From Gordonia terrae (GTDB taxonomy: Bacteria; Actinomycetota; Actinomycetes; Mycobacteriales; Mycobacteriaceae), in NCBI RefSeq assembly GCF_001698225.1, contig NZ_CP016594.1, forward strand, positions 3,782,001 through 3,846,000: a DNA stretch of 64,000 nucleotides, given 5' to 3'. The position numbers and the translations under genes are program-made. Numbering within the stretch: position 1 is the first letter of the stretch; each line of letters starts with the position of its first letter. Under the pieces are notes generated by a model. That model searched no databases, was not told the origin of the DNA, and worked only from the letters and a program-made list of their open reading frames with translations. Below are positions 1 to 7,989 of the stretch, piece after piece.

Positions 1-1230
1 CTCGAGTCCGGTGACGTCCTGGTGGTCACCAGCAAGATCATCTCCAAGGCGGAGGGCCGGATGGTCGACGCGCCGAGCGACCCCGAGGAGCGCGACGCGT
101 TGCGCCGGCGCCTCGTCGACGACGAATCGGTGCGCGTGCTGGCACGCAAGAACCGGACCCTGATCACCGAGAACCGGCTGGGCCTGGTCCAGGCCGCGGC
201 CGGGATCGACGGCTCGAACGTACGCAGCGACCAGCTCGCACTGCTCCCGGAGAACCCCGACCGCAGCGCGGCGGCCCTCCGACTCGCCATCGCCGAGGTC
301 GCCGACCTCGACGTCGCGGTGATCATCACCGACACGATGGGCCGCGCCTGGCGGACCGGGCAGACCGACGTCGCCATCGGCGCGTCGGGCATCGCCGTGA
401 CCCATCCGTATGAGGGCGGTGTCGACGACTACGGAAACCCGTTGATCGTCACCGAGATCGCGGTGGCCGACGAACTCGCCGCGGCGGCCGATCTCGTGAA
501 GGGCAAACTCGCGGCGGTCCCCGTCGCCGTCGTCCGCGGCTTCGGTCCGGCGGACGACGGGACCACGGCCGCCGATCTGATCCGCCCCTACGAGGAGGAC
601 CTGTTCCGCCTCGGGACCGAGGAGGCGATCGCCCAGGGACGTCGCGAGGCCATCCGCACGCGGCGTTCGGTGCGGAACTTCGCCGACCGGCCTGTCGACC
701 CCGCCGAGTTGCGTGCCGCGCTCGGCGAGGCGCTCACCGCCCCCGCTCCACACCACACGCATCCGGTCCGCTTCGTCTGGGTGCGGTCCGGCCCGCGGCG
801 CCGGGAACTCCTCGACGCGATGGCGCAGGAGTGGCGCGCCGACCTCGAATCGGATTCCAAGACAACCGAGTCCATCGAGAAACGGTTGCGGCGCGGCCAG
901 ATCCTCTACGACGCCCCGGAACTGGTGATCCCGTTCCTCGTGCCCGACGGCGTTCACGAGTACCCCGACGAGCGGCGGAACACGGCCGAACACACGATGT
1001 TCACCGTGGCCGCAGGCGGAGCGGTCGCCACCCTGCTCACGGCGCTGTCGGTGCGCGACCTCGGCAGCTGCTGGATCGGGTCGACCATCTTCGCCGCGCC
1101 GACCGTACGCCGAGTCCTCGGCCTCGACCCGAGTTGGGAACCACTCGGCGCGGTCGCGATCGGTCACCCCCTCGAGCCGGCGGGCCTGCGCGACCCCGCC
1201 CCCACCGCCGATTGGGTACTCGAGCTGTGA
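1..1230 (+). CDS. fbiB: FbiB, coenzyme F420:L-glutamate ligase / dehydro-F420 reductase (5' partial)
   Basis: The reading frame is open from base 1, so the gene starts upstream; about 409 codons are visible against roughly 450 in mycobacterial FbiB. The first ~200 residues form the CofE-type gamma-glutamyl ligase domain (TDTMGRAWR followed by GQTDVAIG, then [14 protein letters not shown]). From about residue 215 (RRSVRNF) a nitroreductase-like FMN domain follows and runs to the end ([20 protein letters not shown]). In mycobacteria the first domain adds the poly-glutamate tail and the second reduces dehydro-F420. The stop overlaps the next start by four bases. The window also holds cofG and a degenerate cofH, so this organism probably makes F420. 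Missing N-terminus is due only to the window edge. Confidence 0.93.
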   Translation, partial: LESGDVLVVTSKIISKAEGRMVDAPSDPEERDALRRRLVDDESVRVLARKNRTLITENRLGLVQAAAGIDGSNVRSDQLALLPENPDRSAAALRLAIAEVADLDVAVIITDTMGRAWRTGQTDVAIGASGIAVTHPYEGGVDDYGNPLIVTEIAVADELAAAADLVKGKLAAVPVAVVRGFGPADDGTTAADLIRPYEEDLFRLGTEEAIAQGRREAIRTRRSVRNFADRPVDPAELRAALGEALTAPAPHHTHPVRFVWVRSGPRRRELLDAMAQEWRADLESDSKTTESIEKRLRRGQILYDAPELVIPFLVPDGVHEYPDERRNTAEHTMFTVAAGGAVATLLTALSVRDLGSCWIGSTIFAAPTVRRVLGLDPSWEPLGAVAIGHPLEPAGLRDPAPTADWVLEL

Positions 1231-1823
1231 CCGCCGAGTCGCTGCACGCATCCGCCGTCGAGGCCCTCACCCATTGGGACACATCCGATCCCGACCAGGA
1301 CACGCTCCGTCACACGTACCTCGCATTCCTGGCGGCATCCTCGCAGGCATGCCTACGAGCCAGTGCGCCGGGACATCTGACGGGTTCGGCGATCGTCTTC
1401 GACGCCACCCGCCGGCACGTCCTGCTCACCCTGCATCCCCGGGTCGGCAAGTGGATTCAGCTCGGCGGACACTGCGAACCGGCCGACGACACCATCGCCG
1501 ACGCGGCGCTGCGTGAGGCGCGAGAGGAATCGGGCATGCCCGACCTCGTGCTCGACTCGGCGGACCCCGCCGATCCCGGAGGCGGGATCGTGCATCTGCA
1601 CACCCACCCGATCACCTGCTCGCTGGGCGTCCCCACGCGCCACCTCGACGTCCGGTACCGGGTGATCGCCGCACCGACGTCCGACGGCGGACTACCGCGC
1701 GTCGTGCGCAGCGACGAGTCGGTGGATCTGCGCTGGTGGCCGATCGATGCACTCCCGGACGACGCCGGCGACGACATCGCGACACTCATCGGCGCGGCCT
1801 TGCGGGACGGACATCCGCGCTAG
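1227..1823 (+). CDS. Nudix hydrolase
   Basis: GTG start inside the fbiB stop (GTGA overlap) gives a 198-residue protein; translational coupling with fbiB decides this start. A Nudix box is visible at about residues 75-98: GGHCEPADD, then REAREESGM. The REAREESG half fits the consensus REUxEExG; the first half carries one extra residue and Asp in place of the usual Glu, as in several actinobacterial Nudix proteins with a GGHxE signature. A hydrophobic [10 protein letters not shown] segment near the C-terminus is typical of the fold. It should hydrolyse a nucleoside-diphosphate-linked substrate, but the substrate cannot be read from sequence. Its position after fbiB is also seen in mycobacteria. 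The stop overlaps the convergent glgC stop by four bases. Confidence 0.85.
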   Translation: MTAESLHASAVEALTHWDTSDPDQDTLRHTYLAFLAASSQACLRASAPGHLTGSAIVFDATRRHVLLTLHPRVGKWIQLGGHCEPADDTIADAALREAREESGMPDLVLDSADPADPGGGIVHLHTHPITCSLGVPTRHLDVRYRVIAAPTSDGGLPRVVRSDESVDLRWWPIDALPDDAGDDIATLIGAALRDGHPR

Positions 1824-3034
1824 ACCCGGATGTTCTTCCCCACCGTCACCACACCGCCGGCGCTGACCGAGAACCGCTCGCGGTCGGCGCTCACGTCGAC
1901 ACCGAGTTGCTCGCCGTCGCCCACCACGACGTTCTTGTCGAGGATCGCCTTGCGGACGACGGCACCCTTTCCGACGCGGACGCCGGGCATCAGCACGCTG
2001 CCCTCGACCACCGCGCCGTCCTCGACGATGACGTTCGAGGACAGCACCGAGTTGCGGACCGTGCCCCCGGAGATGATGCAGCCGGATCCCACGACCGAGT
2101 CCTCGGCGACCCCGGACTGGACGAACTTGGCGGGCGGCAGGTTGTGTGTCTCGCCGCGGATGGGCCAGCGGCCGTTGTACAGATTGAAGATCGGGTGCAC
2201 CGACACGAGGTCCATGTGTGCCTCGTAGAACGCGTCCAGCGTTCCGACGTCCCGCCAGTAGCCGGTGTCGCGTTCGGTGGCACCGGGGACATCGTTGTCC
2301 TTGAAGTCGTAGACATACGCGGTATCCCGGCGCACGAAGGCCGGGATGATGTCGCCGCCCATGTCGTGATCGGAGTCCGAGTCGGCGGCGTCGGCGCGCA
2401 GCGCGTCGACCAGCGCCTCGGTGGTGAACACGTAGTTGCCCATCGACGCGAACGTCGACTCGGGATCGTCCGGCGTCCCCGGCGGATCCGACGGCTTCTC
2501 CAGGAAGCGGGTGATCTTGCCGCTCTCGTCGGAGTCGATGCAGCCGAAGGCCGTCGCCTCGGCGCGCGGGACGCGGATTCCGGCGACCGTCACGTCGGCA
2601 CCGGATTCGACATGCGCCGCCACCATCTGCGACGGGTCCATCCGGTACACGTGGTCGGCGCCGAAGACGACGATGTACTCGGGCCGTTCGTCGGTGATGA
2701 GGTTCATCGACTGGAAGATCGCGTCGGCACTGCCGGTGTACCAGCGGGGTCCGAGCCGCTGCTGGGCCGGGACCGGGGTGATGTACTCGCCATGGAATCC
2801 CGACGTCCACCAGGTCTGCGAGATGTGCCGGTCCAGCGAGTGCGACTTGTATTGTGTCAGCACGCAAATGCGTTCGTAACCGGCATTGACCAGGTTGGAC
2901 AACACGAAATCGATCAGCCGGTAGGCACCGCCGAAGGGCACCGCAGGTTTGGCGCGGTCCATCGTCAGCGGATACAGACGCTTGCCTTCGCCGCCTGCGA
3001 GGACGATGCCGAGGACGTGCGGCTCAGATCTCAC
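1820..3034 (-). CDS. glgC: Glucose-1-phosphate adenylyltransferase (ADP-glucose pyrophosphorylase)
   Basis: 404 residues, full family length. The N-terminal nucleotidyltransferase signature [11 protein letters not shown] lies at about residues 14-24, followed by [15 protein letters not shown] and GSADAIFQ, which bind ATP and glucose-1-phosphate. The last ~110 residues ([31 protein letters not shown] pattern) are hexapeptide repeats of the left-handed beta-helix. The enzyme makes ADP-glucose for glycogen and, with glgM beside it, for maltose-1-phosphate and the GlgE alpha-glucan route. It is divergent from glgM, with 130 bases between the two starts, the same layout as M. tuberculosis Rv1213/Rv1212c. 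The 3' end overlaps the convergent Nudix gene. Confidence 0.96.
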   Translation of the reverse strand: MRSEPHVLGIVLAGGEGKRLYPLTMDRAKPAVPFGGAYRLIDFVLSNLVNAGYERICVLTQYKSHSLDRHISQTWWTSGFHGEYITPVPAQQRLGPRWYTGSADAIFQSMNLITDERPEYIVVFGADHVYRMDPSQMVAAHVESGADVTVAGIRVPRAEATAFGCIDSDESGKITRFLEKPSDPPGTPDDPESTFASMGNYVFTTEALVDALRADAADSDSDHDMGGDIIPAFVRRDTAYVYDFKDNDVPGATERDTGYWRDVGTLDAFYEAHMDLVSVHPIFNLYNGRWPIRGETHNLPPAKFVQSGVAEDSVVGSGCIISGGTVRNSVLSSNVIVEDGAVVEGSVLMPGVRVGKGAVVRKAILDKNVVVGDGEQLGVDVSADRERFSVSAGGVVTVGKNIRV

Positions 3035-3151
3035 TCCCCCAACTTAACCGCCATCGAACCCGTCGGCCAGGTGACCGGGCCAGAAGAATGCCCGCGTCCC
3101 GGTCGCGGCGACCGTTTACCGGCACCGATGGCGAACTGCGCGCGATGGCAC

Positions 3152-3157
3152 TAGCGT
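3152..3157 (+). promoter_or_regulatory. -10 element of a probable leaderless glgM transcript
   Basis: TAGCGT (TANNNT class) ends seven bases before the glgM ATG, and no Shine-Dalgarno sequence lies between. This spacing places transcription start at or next to the start codon, the usual arrangement for leaderless actinobacterial mRNAs. Inference from spacing only. Confidence 0.5.
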
Positions 3158-3164
3158 CGAGATC

Positions 3165-4331
3165 ATGCGGGTGGCGATGATGACACGGGAATATCCACCT
3201 GAGGTCTACGGCGGTGCCGGTGTCCACGTCACCGAATTGGTCCGCCATCTCCGCGATCTCATCACCGTCGACGTGCACTGCATGGGCGCCGAACGGGAGA
3301 CCGCAGCGGTGTACACCCCCGACCCTGGGCTGGCCGGGGCGAACGCGGCGATCACGACCCTCTCGGCCGACCTGCGGATGGCCGTCGGCGCGGCCGACGC
3401 CGACGTCGTGCACTCTCACACCTGGTACACCGGTCTCGCCGGGCACCTGGCCGGGCAGCTCTACGACGTGCCCCATGTCCTCACCGCGCATTCGCTCGAA
3501 CCGTCGCGTCCGTGGAAGGCCGAGCAACTCGGCGGCGGGTACCGGGTGTCGAGCTGGGTCGAACGCAATGCGGTCGAGTACGCCGACGCCGTGATCGCGG
3601 TGAGTGCGGGCATGCGAACCGAGATCTGCGACACCTACCCGCGACTGGACCCCGAACGTGTCCACGTGGTGCGCAACGGGATCGACACCTCGCAGTGGTA
3701 TCCGGTCGCCGACCCGTTCGGACCCGACTCGACACCCACGGCCCTCGGACTCGACCCCGACCGACCCATCGTGGCGTTCGTCGGCCGGATCACGCGGCAG
3801 AAGGGCGTCGCGCATCTCGTGGCCGCGGCCCACCGTTTCGACCCGGAGATCCAGCTCGTCCTCTGCGCAGGCGCACCGGACACCCCGGAGATCGGCGCCG
3901 AGATCGAGCGGGCGGTCGGCGAACTGTCGGCCTCGCGTCCCGGCGTGCACTGGGTCCGCGAGATGCTCCCTCTCCCCCGTATCCGCGAGATACTGACAGC
4001 GGCAACGGTCTTCGTGTGCCCGTCGGTGTACGAGCCGCTGGGCATCGTGAACCTCGAGGCCATGGCCTGCGGCACCGCGGTGGTGGCCTCGGAGGTCGGC
4101 GGCATTCCCGAGGTGGTGCGCGACAACGTCACCGGCCGCCTCGTCCGCTACGACCCCGCCGATCCGGAGACGTTCGAACACGATCTGGCCGAGACGGTGA
4201 ACGCGGTCGGTTCCGACACGGCCGCGGCATCGGCGATGGGTGCGGCCGGCCGCGAACGTGCCGACGCCGAGTTCTCCTGGGCGTCGATCGCCGAACAGAC
4301 CCTGGGCGTCTACGAGTCCGTCCGGCGCTGA
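3165..4331 (+). CDS. glgM: GT4 glycosyltransferase GlgM (maltose-1-phosphate / glycogen synthase type)
   Basis: 388 residues, GT-B fold of the GT4 family. Visible signatures are the N-terminal MMTREYPPEVYGGAGVHV donor loop, the VHSHTWYTG acceptor-side motif, VGRITRQKG at the domain interface and the E-x7-E donor motif VYEPLGIVNLE. Mycobacterial orthologues (Rv1212c, older name glgA) use ADP-glucose from GlgC to make maltose-1-phosphate for GlgE, so glgM is preferred over classical glycogen synthase, although the two cannot be told apart with certainty here. Its 3' end overlaps the convergent methyltransferase gene by 22 bases. Confidence 0.9.
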   Translation: MRVAMMTREYPPEVYGGAGVHVTELVRHLRDLITVDVHCMGAERETAAVYTPDPGLAGANAAITTLSADLRMAVGAADADVVHSHTWYTGLAGHLAGQLYDVPHVLTAHSLEPSRPWKAEQLGGGYRVSSWVERNAVEYADAVIAVSAGMRTEICDTYPRLDPERVHVVRNGIDTSQWYPVADPFGPDSTPTALGLDPDRPIVAFVGRITRQKGVAHLVAAAHRFDPEIQLVLCAGAPDTPEIGAEIERAVGELSASRPGVHWVREMLPLPRIREILTAATVFVCPSVYEPLGIVNLEAMACGTAVVASEVGGIPEVVRDNVTGRLVRYDPADPETFEHDLAETVNAVGSDTAAASAMGAAGRERADAEFSWASIAEQTLGVYESVRR

Positions 4332-5281
4332 TCTGGGCGCCGTCCGCGGGTGGGCCGGCACGTCGTGACCACGACCGACACCGTCACCGGTACGCGGCCG
4401 TCCCCGGCGAAGTCGTCGGCACGAGAGCGGATGTCGGCCTCCTCGGAATGAAATGCCGAGGGTCCCATCGCGACCAGATCGCCGATGATCCCGGCGCCGA
4501 CGTCCGCGGTGTACCGCAGTGGAGCCTCGTCGACCAGCTCGAAACCGTCGTCGAGCGCTGCATGGAGCCGTGCGGATTTCGCGGCGTCGACCCGGAGCAT
4601 CTCCATCGGCTCGATGAGCTCGGAGAGATGGTCGGGCCCCGGGCTCACGATGATCAGTGCGCCATCGGGTGTCAGGACCCGGGCGAACTCGGTCGCGTTC
4701 CGGGGCGCGAACACCGAGAGCACCACCGAGACAGCGTCATCGACGACCGGTAGCTCGCGCCAGACGTCGCCGACGACTGCGGCGAGCGCGTGCGGCCCCC
4801 GGGCGATGGCGCGCGCGCAGTATTTGGACAGGTCGATGCCGATTCCGGCGACCGGGGATTCGACGACACCGTCCGACGTTCCGCTCGCCGCGACCGCGGC
4901 GCGAAGATAGTGTCCGCCACCGGCGCCCGCGTCGAGGATCACGGGCCGCGGGACTCCGCTCGCGAACTCGGCGGTGAGTCGGGCGACGGAATCGACCACC
5001 GGGGCGAAGAAACCGGCGTCGTGCACACGCGCCCGGGCGGCCACCATGGCCGCGGTGTCGGCGCGCAACGACCCCGACCGACCGTCGAGCAGTGAGACGT
5101 AGCCCTGTCGGGCGATGTCGAATGAATGAGCGTCGGGACAACGCAGGGCAGTGCCGTCGACCGAGAGCGGCCCGGTGCACACCGGGCATCGAAGGATCTC
5201 GACGATCGACGTGAGGCCATGCGCCCGGTGCGGTGTCGGTGTGTCCGCCCGGGCCTCATGGGAACTGCCCTCGTGGGGCAC
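4310..5281 (-). CDS. RlmA-family 23S rRNA (guanine-N1) methyltransferase
   Basis: 323 residues from a GTG start. An N-terminal zinc site is visible: Cys32-x2-Cys35, then Cys48 and His52 (RCPVC ... CPDAHSF), followed by IARQGYVSLLDG, the hallmark of the RlmA(I)/RlmA(II, TlrB) family. The SAM-binding motif I is DAGAGGGHYLRA near residue 117, and SVFAPRNATEFARVL follows. Enzymes of this family methylate G745 or G748 of 23S rRNA; the G748 type gives tolerance to tylosin-like macrolides. It lies two bases downstream of the DUF3117 gene and was probably acquired into the glgM-DUF3117 interval. Specificity between G745 and G748 is not resolved. The protein start could be internal, because the first ~22 residues look poorly conserved. 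Confidence 0.85.
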   Translation of the reverse strand: MPHEGSSHEARADTPTPHRAHGLTSIVEILRCPVCTGPLSVDGTALRCPDAHSFDIARQGYVSLLDGRSGSLRADTAAMVAARARVHDAGFFAPVVDSVARLTAEFASGVPRPVILDAGAGGGHYLRAAVAASGTSDGVVESPVAGIGIDLSKYCARAIARGPHALAAVVGDVWRELPVVDDAVSVVLSVFAPRNATEFARVLTPDGALIIVSPGPDHLSELIEPMEMLRVDAAKSARLHAALDDGFELVDEAPLRYTADVGAGIIGDLVAMGPSAFHSEEADIRSRADDFAGDGRVPVTVSVVVTTCRPTRGRRPDQRRTDS

Positions 5282-5283
5282 GT

Positions 5284-5451
5284 TCAGCCGGTGACCCCGC
5301 GGAGTTCCTCGCCCAGCGCGGCTGCTTCGTCGGCGGTCAGCTCGACGACGAGTCGACCCCCACCCTCGATCGGAATCCGGACAACGATTCCACGCCCTTC
5401 TTTGGCCGCTTCGAGGGGGCCGTCCCCAGTACGTGGCTTCATTGCCGCCAT
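5284..5451 (-). CDS. DUF3117 small protein (Rv1211-like)
   Basis: 55-residue reading frame beginning MAAMKPRTGDGPLEAAKEGR and ending EELRGVTG, which matches the very conserved actinobacterial DUF3117 family in sequence and length. GGGAG sits seven bases before the ATG. The body (GRGIVVRIPIEGGGRLVVEL, then TADEAAALGEEL) predicts a small beta-hairpin followed by a helix. The function is unknown. The gene keeps its mycobacterial neighbourhood between the DivIVA-like gene and glgM; the tagA gene normally adjacent (Rv1210) is absent here. Confidence 0.9.
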   Translation of the reverse strand: MAAMKPRTGDGPLEAAKEGRGIVVRIPIEGGGRLVVELTADEAAALGEELRGVTG

Positions 5452-5554
5452 TCTCAAGCTCCCTTCAAGGTCCCTGCTCCGAACATGATACGTGTAGGCG
5501 TCTCACACGATTGCCAGTGCGCGACACGCGCGCCACGCGGAACCCGCTGCGCGA

Positions 5555-5950
5555 CTACCCCGGGGCCATCGGCGGGCCGGGCTGCCACGCGCCGGCACCA
5601 CCGTTCTCGTGGTCGGCGGCCGCATCGTCGGGGTGCGTGTCGACCGGCGTCCCGGGCACCGGCTCCCGGTCACGCAGGCGCGCGATCACCGAGCGCAGAT
5701 CGTCGACCTCATGTGCGAGACGCGCCAGCGCCCAATCGACTTCGGCCTGCTTGTAGCCCCGCGGTGTCTGCGCGAACCGCAGCGCGCGGACGTCGTCGCC
5801 GGTGATCCCCACCGACGGCAGTCTGGTGAGGGTCGTGTCGGGCTCGACCGGCGGAAGATCCTCACCACGTCCGAACACGAACCAGACGATGGCGAACACG
5901 ACCGCGATGACGAGCCCCATGATCAGCAGGTACAGCAGCAGCGTCTGCAT
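5555..5950 (-). CDS. DivIVA-domain membrane protein (Rv1209-like)
   Basis: About 131 residues: an N-terminal transmembrane helix (LLLYLLIMGLVIAVVFAIVW), then a short DivIVA-like segment (FAQTPRGYKQAEVDWALARL, followed by AHEVDDLRSVIARL), predicted coiled coil, and a Pro/Gly-rich tail. The start is set at the ATG of MQTLLLY because AGGATGG lies five bases upstream; an ATG three codons earlier (5959) is possible. Family members are probably membrane-anchored and polar or septal, but no function is established. It lies downstream of gpgS, as in M. tuberculosis. Confidence 0.8.
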   Translation of the reverse strand: MQTLLLYLLIMGLVIAVVFAIVWFVFGRGEDLPPVEPDTTLTRLPSVGITGDDVRALRFAQTPRGYKQAEVDWALARLAHEVDDLRSVIARLRDREPVPGTPVDTHPDDAAADHENGGAGAWQPGPPMAPG

Positions 5951-6064
5951 GCGATCCATCCTGACAGAAGCACTCGGACCGGAGTCCGGCACAGCACGAA
6001 CCCGACAACCGCTTCCGGTGTGGCGCGCGGTCGCCGGGTCCGTGGGGTGCCGTGCCCGGTGCCC

Positions 6065-7093
6065 CTAGGAGGCCATCTCCTCGGCCTTGGTGTCCAGCAC
6101 CCGCACGGTGTTCATCGGCGGACGATCCTCGAGATAGACCTCGGTGGTGTGCGGTGTGAACGACCCGTCGGGCTCGGCGGTGAACTGGGTCAGGCCGACG
6201 CCCGAGTCCTCGATCCCGCACCGGCGCATGAGGGTTCCGACGATCTGCCGGCTCATGACCCCCAGTTCCACCAGCGGGCGGTTGCGGTGGGTCCGGACCC
6301 CGAGGTTGACCTGACCGATACCGGCCAGACCGTGGCGGTCGTAGGTGTCGATGAGCAGCCCGATCTCCACCCCGTAGCCGGGCGCGAACGGGACCGACGA
6401 CAGCAGCTCGCGCGTGCCGGCGTACTCGCCGCCGAGCGGCTGCAGCACTGCGGTGAGGTCGGGTTTCTGGGAGGCCAGGAGCGGCCGGGCGACGAGCTCG
6501 GTCACGCGACCGCCGCCGTTGGCGTCGTGGGTGCCGCCCGTGCGCAGCGGCCGCCGGTAGTAGCCCTTCACGAGCTGGATCTCGGGGTTGACGAGCAGCG
6601 GACCCAGCATCTTCGGCACGAACATCGGGTCCGGGTCGATGAGGTCGGAGTCGACGAAGGCGATGATGTCGCCGGTGGCCACGGCGATCGAACGCCAGAG
6701 CACCTCACCCTTGCCCTTGACCGGGTCCAGCTCGGGGACCGCCTCCTCGCGGGTGACCACCTGCGCGCCGGCGGCGAGCGCTCGTTCGGCGGTCGCGTCG
6801 GTGGAACCGGAGTCCAGGACGATGACCTCGTCGACCAGGCTCCCGTAGAGCGGCATGATCGTCGCGATCACGTCGGCAACGGTCTCCTCCTCGTTCAGCG
6901 CGGGGAGCACGACCGAGATCGTCCGGCCGTCCTTCGCCTCGACGAGTTCGTCGATCGTCCAGTCGGGCTGTTCCCAGGTGTGGGTTGACGACCAGCGCTG
7001 CTCGGTTCCCGGGGCCTGGGCGATCGTCGGCCACATCGCGGCCTTGTCCCGGCTGATGACGGTGCTGGGCGTACGTCGCTTCTGCTTGGTCAT
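6065..7093 (-). CDS. gpgS: Glucosyl-3-phosphoglycerate synthase
   Basis: 342 residues of the GT81 family. Visible features are VVLPALNEEETV at the N-terminus of the GT-A fold, VLDSGSTDAT, the metal/nucleotide motif AFVDSDLIDPDP, and GGEYAGTRELL followed by GYGVEIGLL. It transfers glucose from NDP-glucose to 3-phosphoglycerate, the first step of methylglucose lipopolysaccharide synthesis, which mycobacteria and relatives use to buffer long acyl-CoA. The start overlaps the folP2 stop by four bases (ATGA), so it is translated with folP2 and fadD6. The C-terminal ~20 residues (VLDTKAEEMAS) are not conserved. Confidence 0.95.
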   Translation of the reverse strand: MTKQKRRTPSTVISRDKAAMWPTIAQAPGTEQRWSSTHTWEQPDWTIDELVEAKDGRTISVVLPALNEEETVADVIATIMPLYGSLVDEVIVLDSGSTDATAERALAAGAQVVTREEAVPELDPVKGKGEVLWRSIAVATGDIIAFVDSDLIDPDPMFVPKMLGPLLVNPEIQLVKGYYRRPLRTGGTHDANGGGRVTELVARPLLASQKPDLTAVLQPLGGEYAGTRELLSSVPFAPGYGVEIGLLIDTYDRHGLAGIGQVNLGVRTHRNRPLVELGVMSRQIVGTLMRRCGIEDSGVGLTQFTAEPDGSFTPHTTEVYLEDRPPMNTVRVLDTKAEEMAS

Positions 7094-7989
7094 GCGAGTC
7101 CCCTGACTGTTCGGGCGGGTGGTCTCGTTCCCGCGATGGCAGCGACCATGTCGACCACACGGCGAGTGGCGGCGACCTCGTGAACGCGGAAGATCCGGGC
7201 GCCCTGTGCGGCGGCCAGACTTGTCGCGGCCAGTGTCCCTTCCAATCGTTGCGCTAGGTCTGTACCCAGAGTCTCCCCTACGAAATCCTTGTTGCTCAGC
7301 GCCATGAGCACCGGCCAGCCCGTGTTAACAAGATCTTTCACGCCACGTAACAGAGCCAGCCCGTGGTGGGTGTTCTTGCCGAAATCGTGCGTCGGATCGA
7401 TGACGATCGAGTCTCGACGGACCCCGGCCGCGAGCGCGCGTTCGGCCGCGGAGGTCACCTCGCGGAGGACATCGGCCACCACGGCGTCCACCGAATCCCC
7501 GTATGCGACGCGGTGCGGGCGGGTCCGCACCATCGCTCCACCCGTGTGGGAACAGACGATTCCCACACCCCGTTCGGCGGCGACGGCCACCACGTCGGGA
7601 TCGACCCCCGCCCAGGTGTCGTTGATGAGGTCGGCCCCGGCGGCGCAGGCCTGGTCGGCCACCTCGCTGCGCCACGTGTCGACGCTGATCAGCACACCCG
7701 GGTGCCGATCCCGGATCCAGGAGATCATCCCGACGACCCGGGCCGCCTCCGTGGCGGCATCGACCTCGCGACCCGGACCGGCCTTCACCCCGCCGACGTC
7801 GATGATGTCGGCGCCCTCGGCCACCACCCGATCGACGTGCGCCTGCGCGGCGGCGTCGTCGAAGCTCGCACCCCGGTCGTAGAACGAGTCGGGGGTGCGA
7901 TTGACGATCGCCATGACCAGCGCGCGATCGGTCGGCACCCGACGCCCGCACAGCGTCGGCGACACCGACGCCTCCGGGTTCGAACTCAC
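7090..7989 (-). CDS. folP2: FolP2-type dihydropteroate synthase homologue
   Basis: 299 residues with the pterin-binding TIM-barrel signatures: VMAIVNRTPDSF near residue 26, ADIIDVGGVKAGPG near residue 60, LISVDTWRS, and IDPTHDFGKNTHH. It corresponds to Rv1207, the second folP of mycobacteria, which as I recall does not replace the true folP1 enzyme; its GGVKAGPG differs from the GGESTRPG of active enzymes. A role linked to GpgS or glucosylglycerate-type metabolism has been suggested by context only. It overlaps fadD6 upstream and gpgS downstream by four bases each. Confidence 0.9.
   Translation of the reverse strand: MSSNPEASVSPTLCGRRVPTDRALVMAIVNRTPDSFYDRGASFDDAAAQAHVDRVVAEGADIIDVGGVKAGPGREVDAATEAARVVGMISWIRDRHPGVLISVDTWRSEVADQACAAGADLINDTWAGVDPDVVAVAAERGVGIVCSHTGGAMVRTRPHRVAYGDSVDAVVADVLREVTSAAERALAAGVRRDSIVIDPTHDFGKNTHHGLALLRGVKDLVNTGWPVLMALSNKDFVGETLGTDLAQRLEGTLAATSLAAAQGARIFRVHEVAATRRVVDMVAAIAGTRPPARTVRGLA

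Noticed and set aside
1736..3154. Long plus-strand open frame opposite glgC (472 codons)
   Set aside because: It lies antisense to a clear glgC with full-length homology signatures and its translation (His/Asp/Arg/Val-rich) has no protein character; a GC-rich shadow frame.
7119..7307. Small plus-strand ORF opposite folP2
   Set aside because: Antisense to conserved folP2 codons; no ribosome-binding site and Pro/Arg-rich translation.
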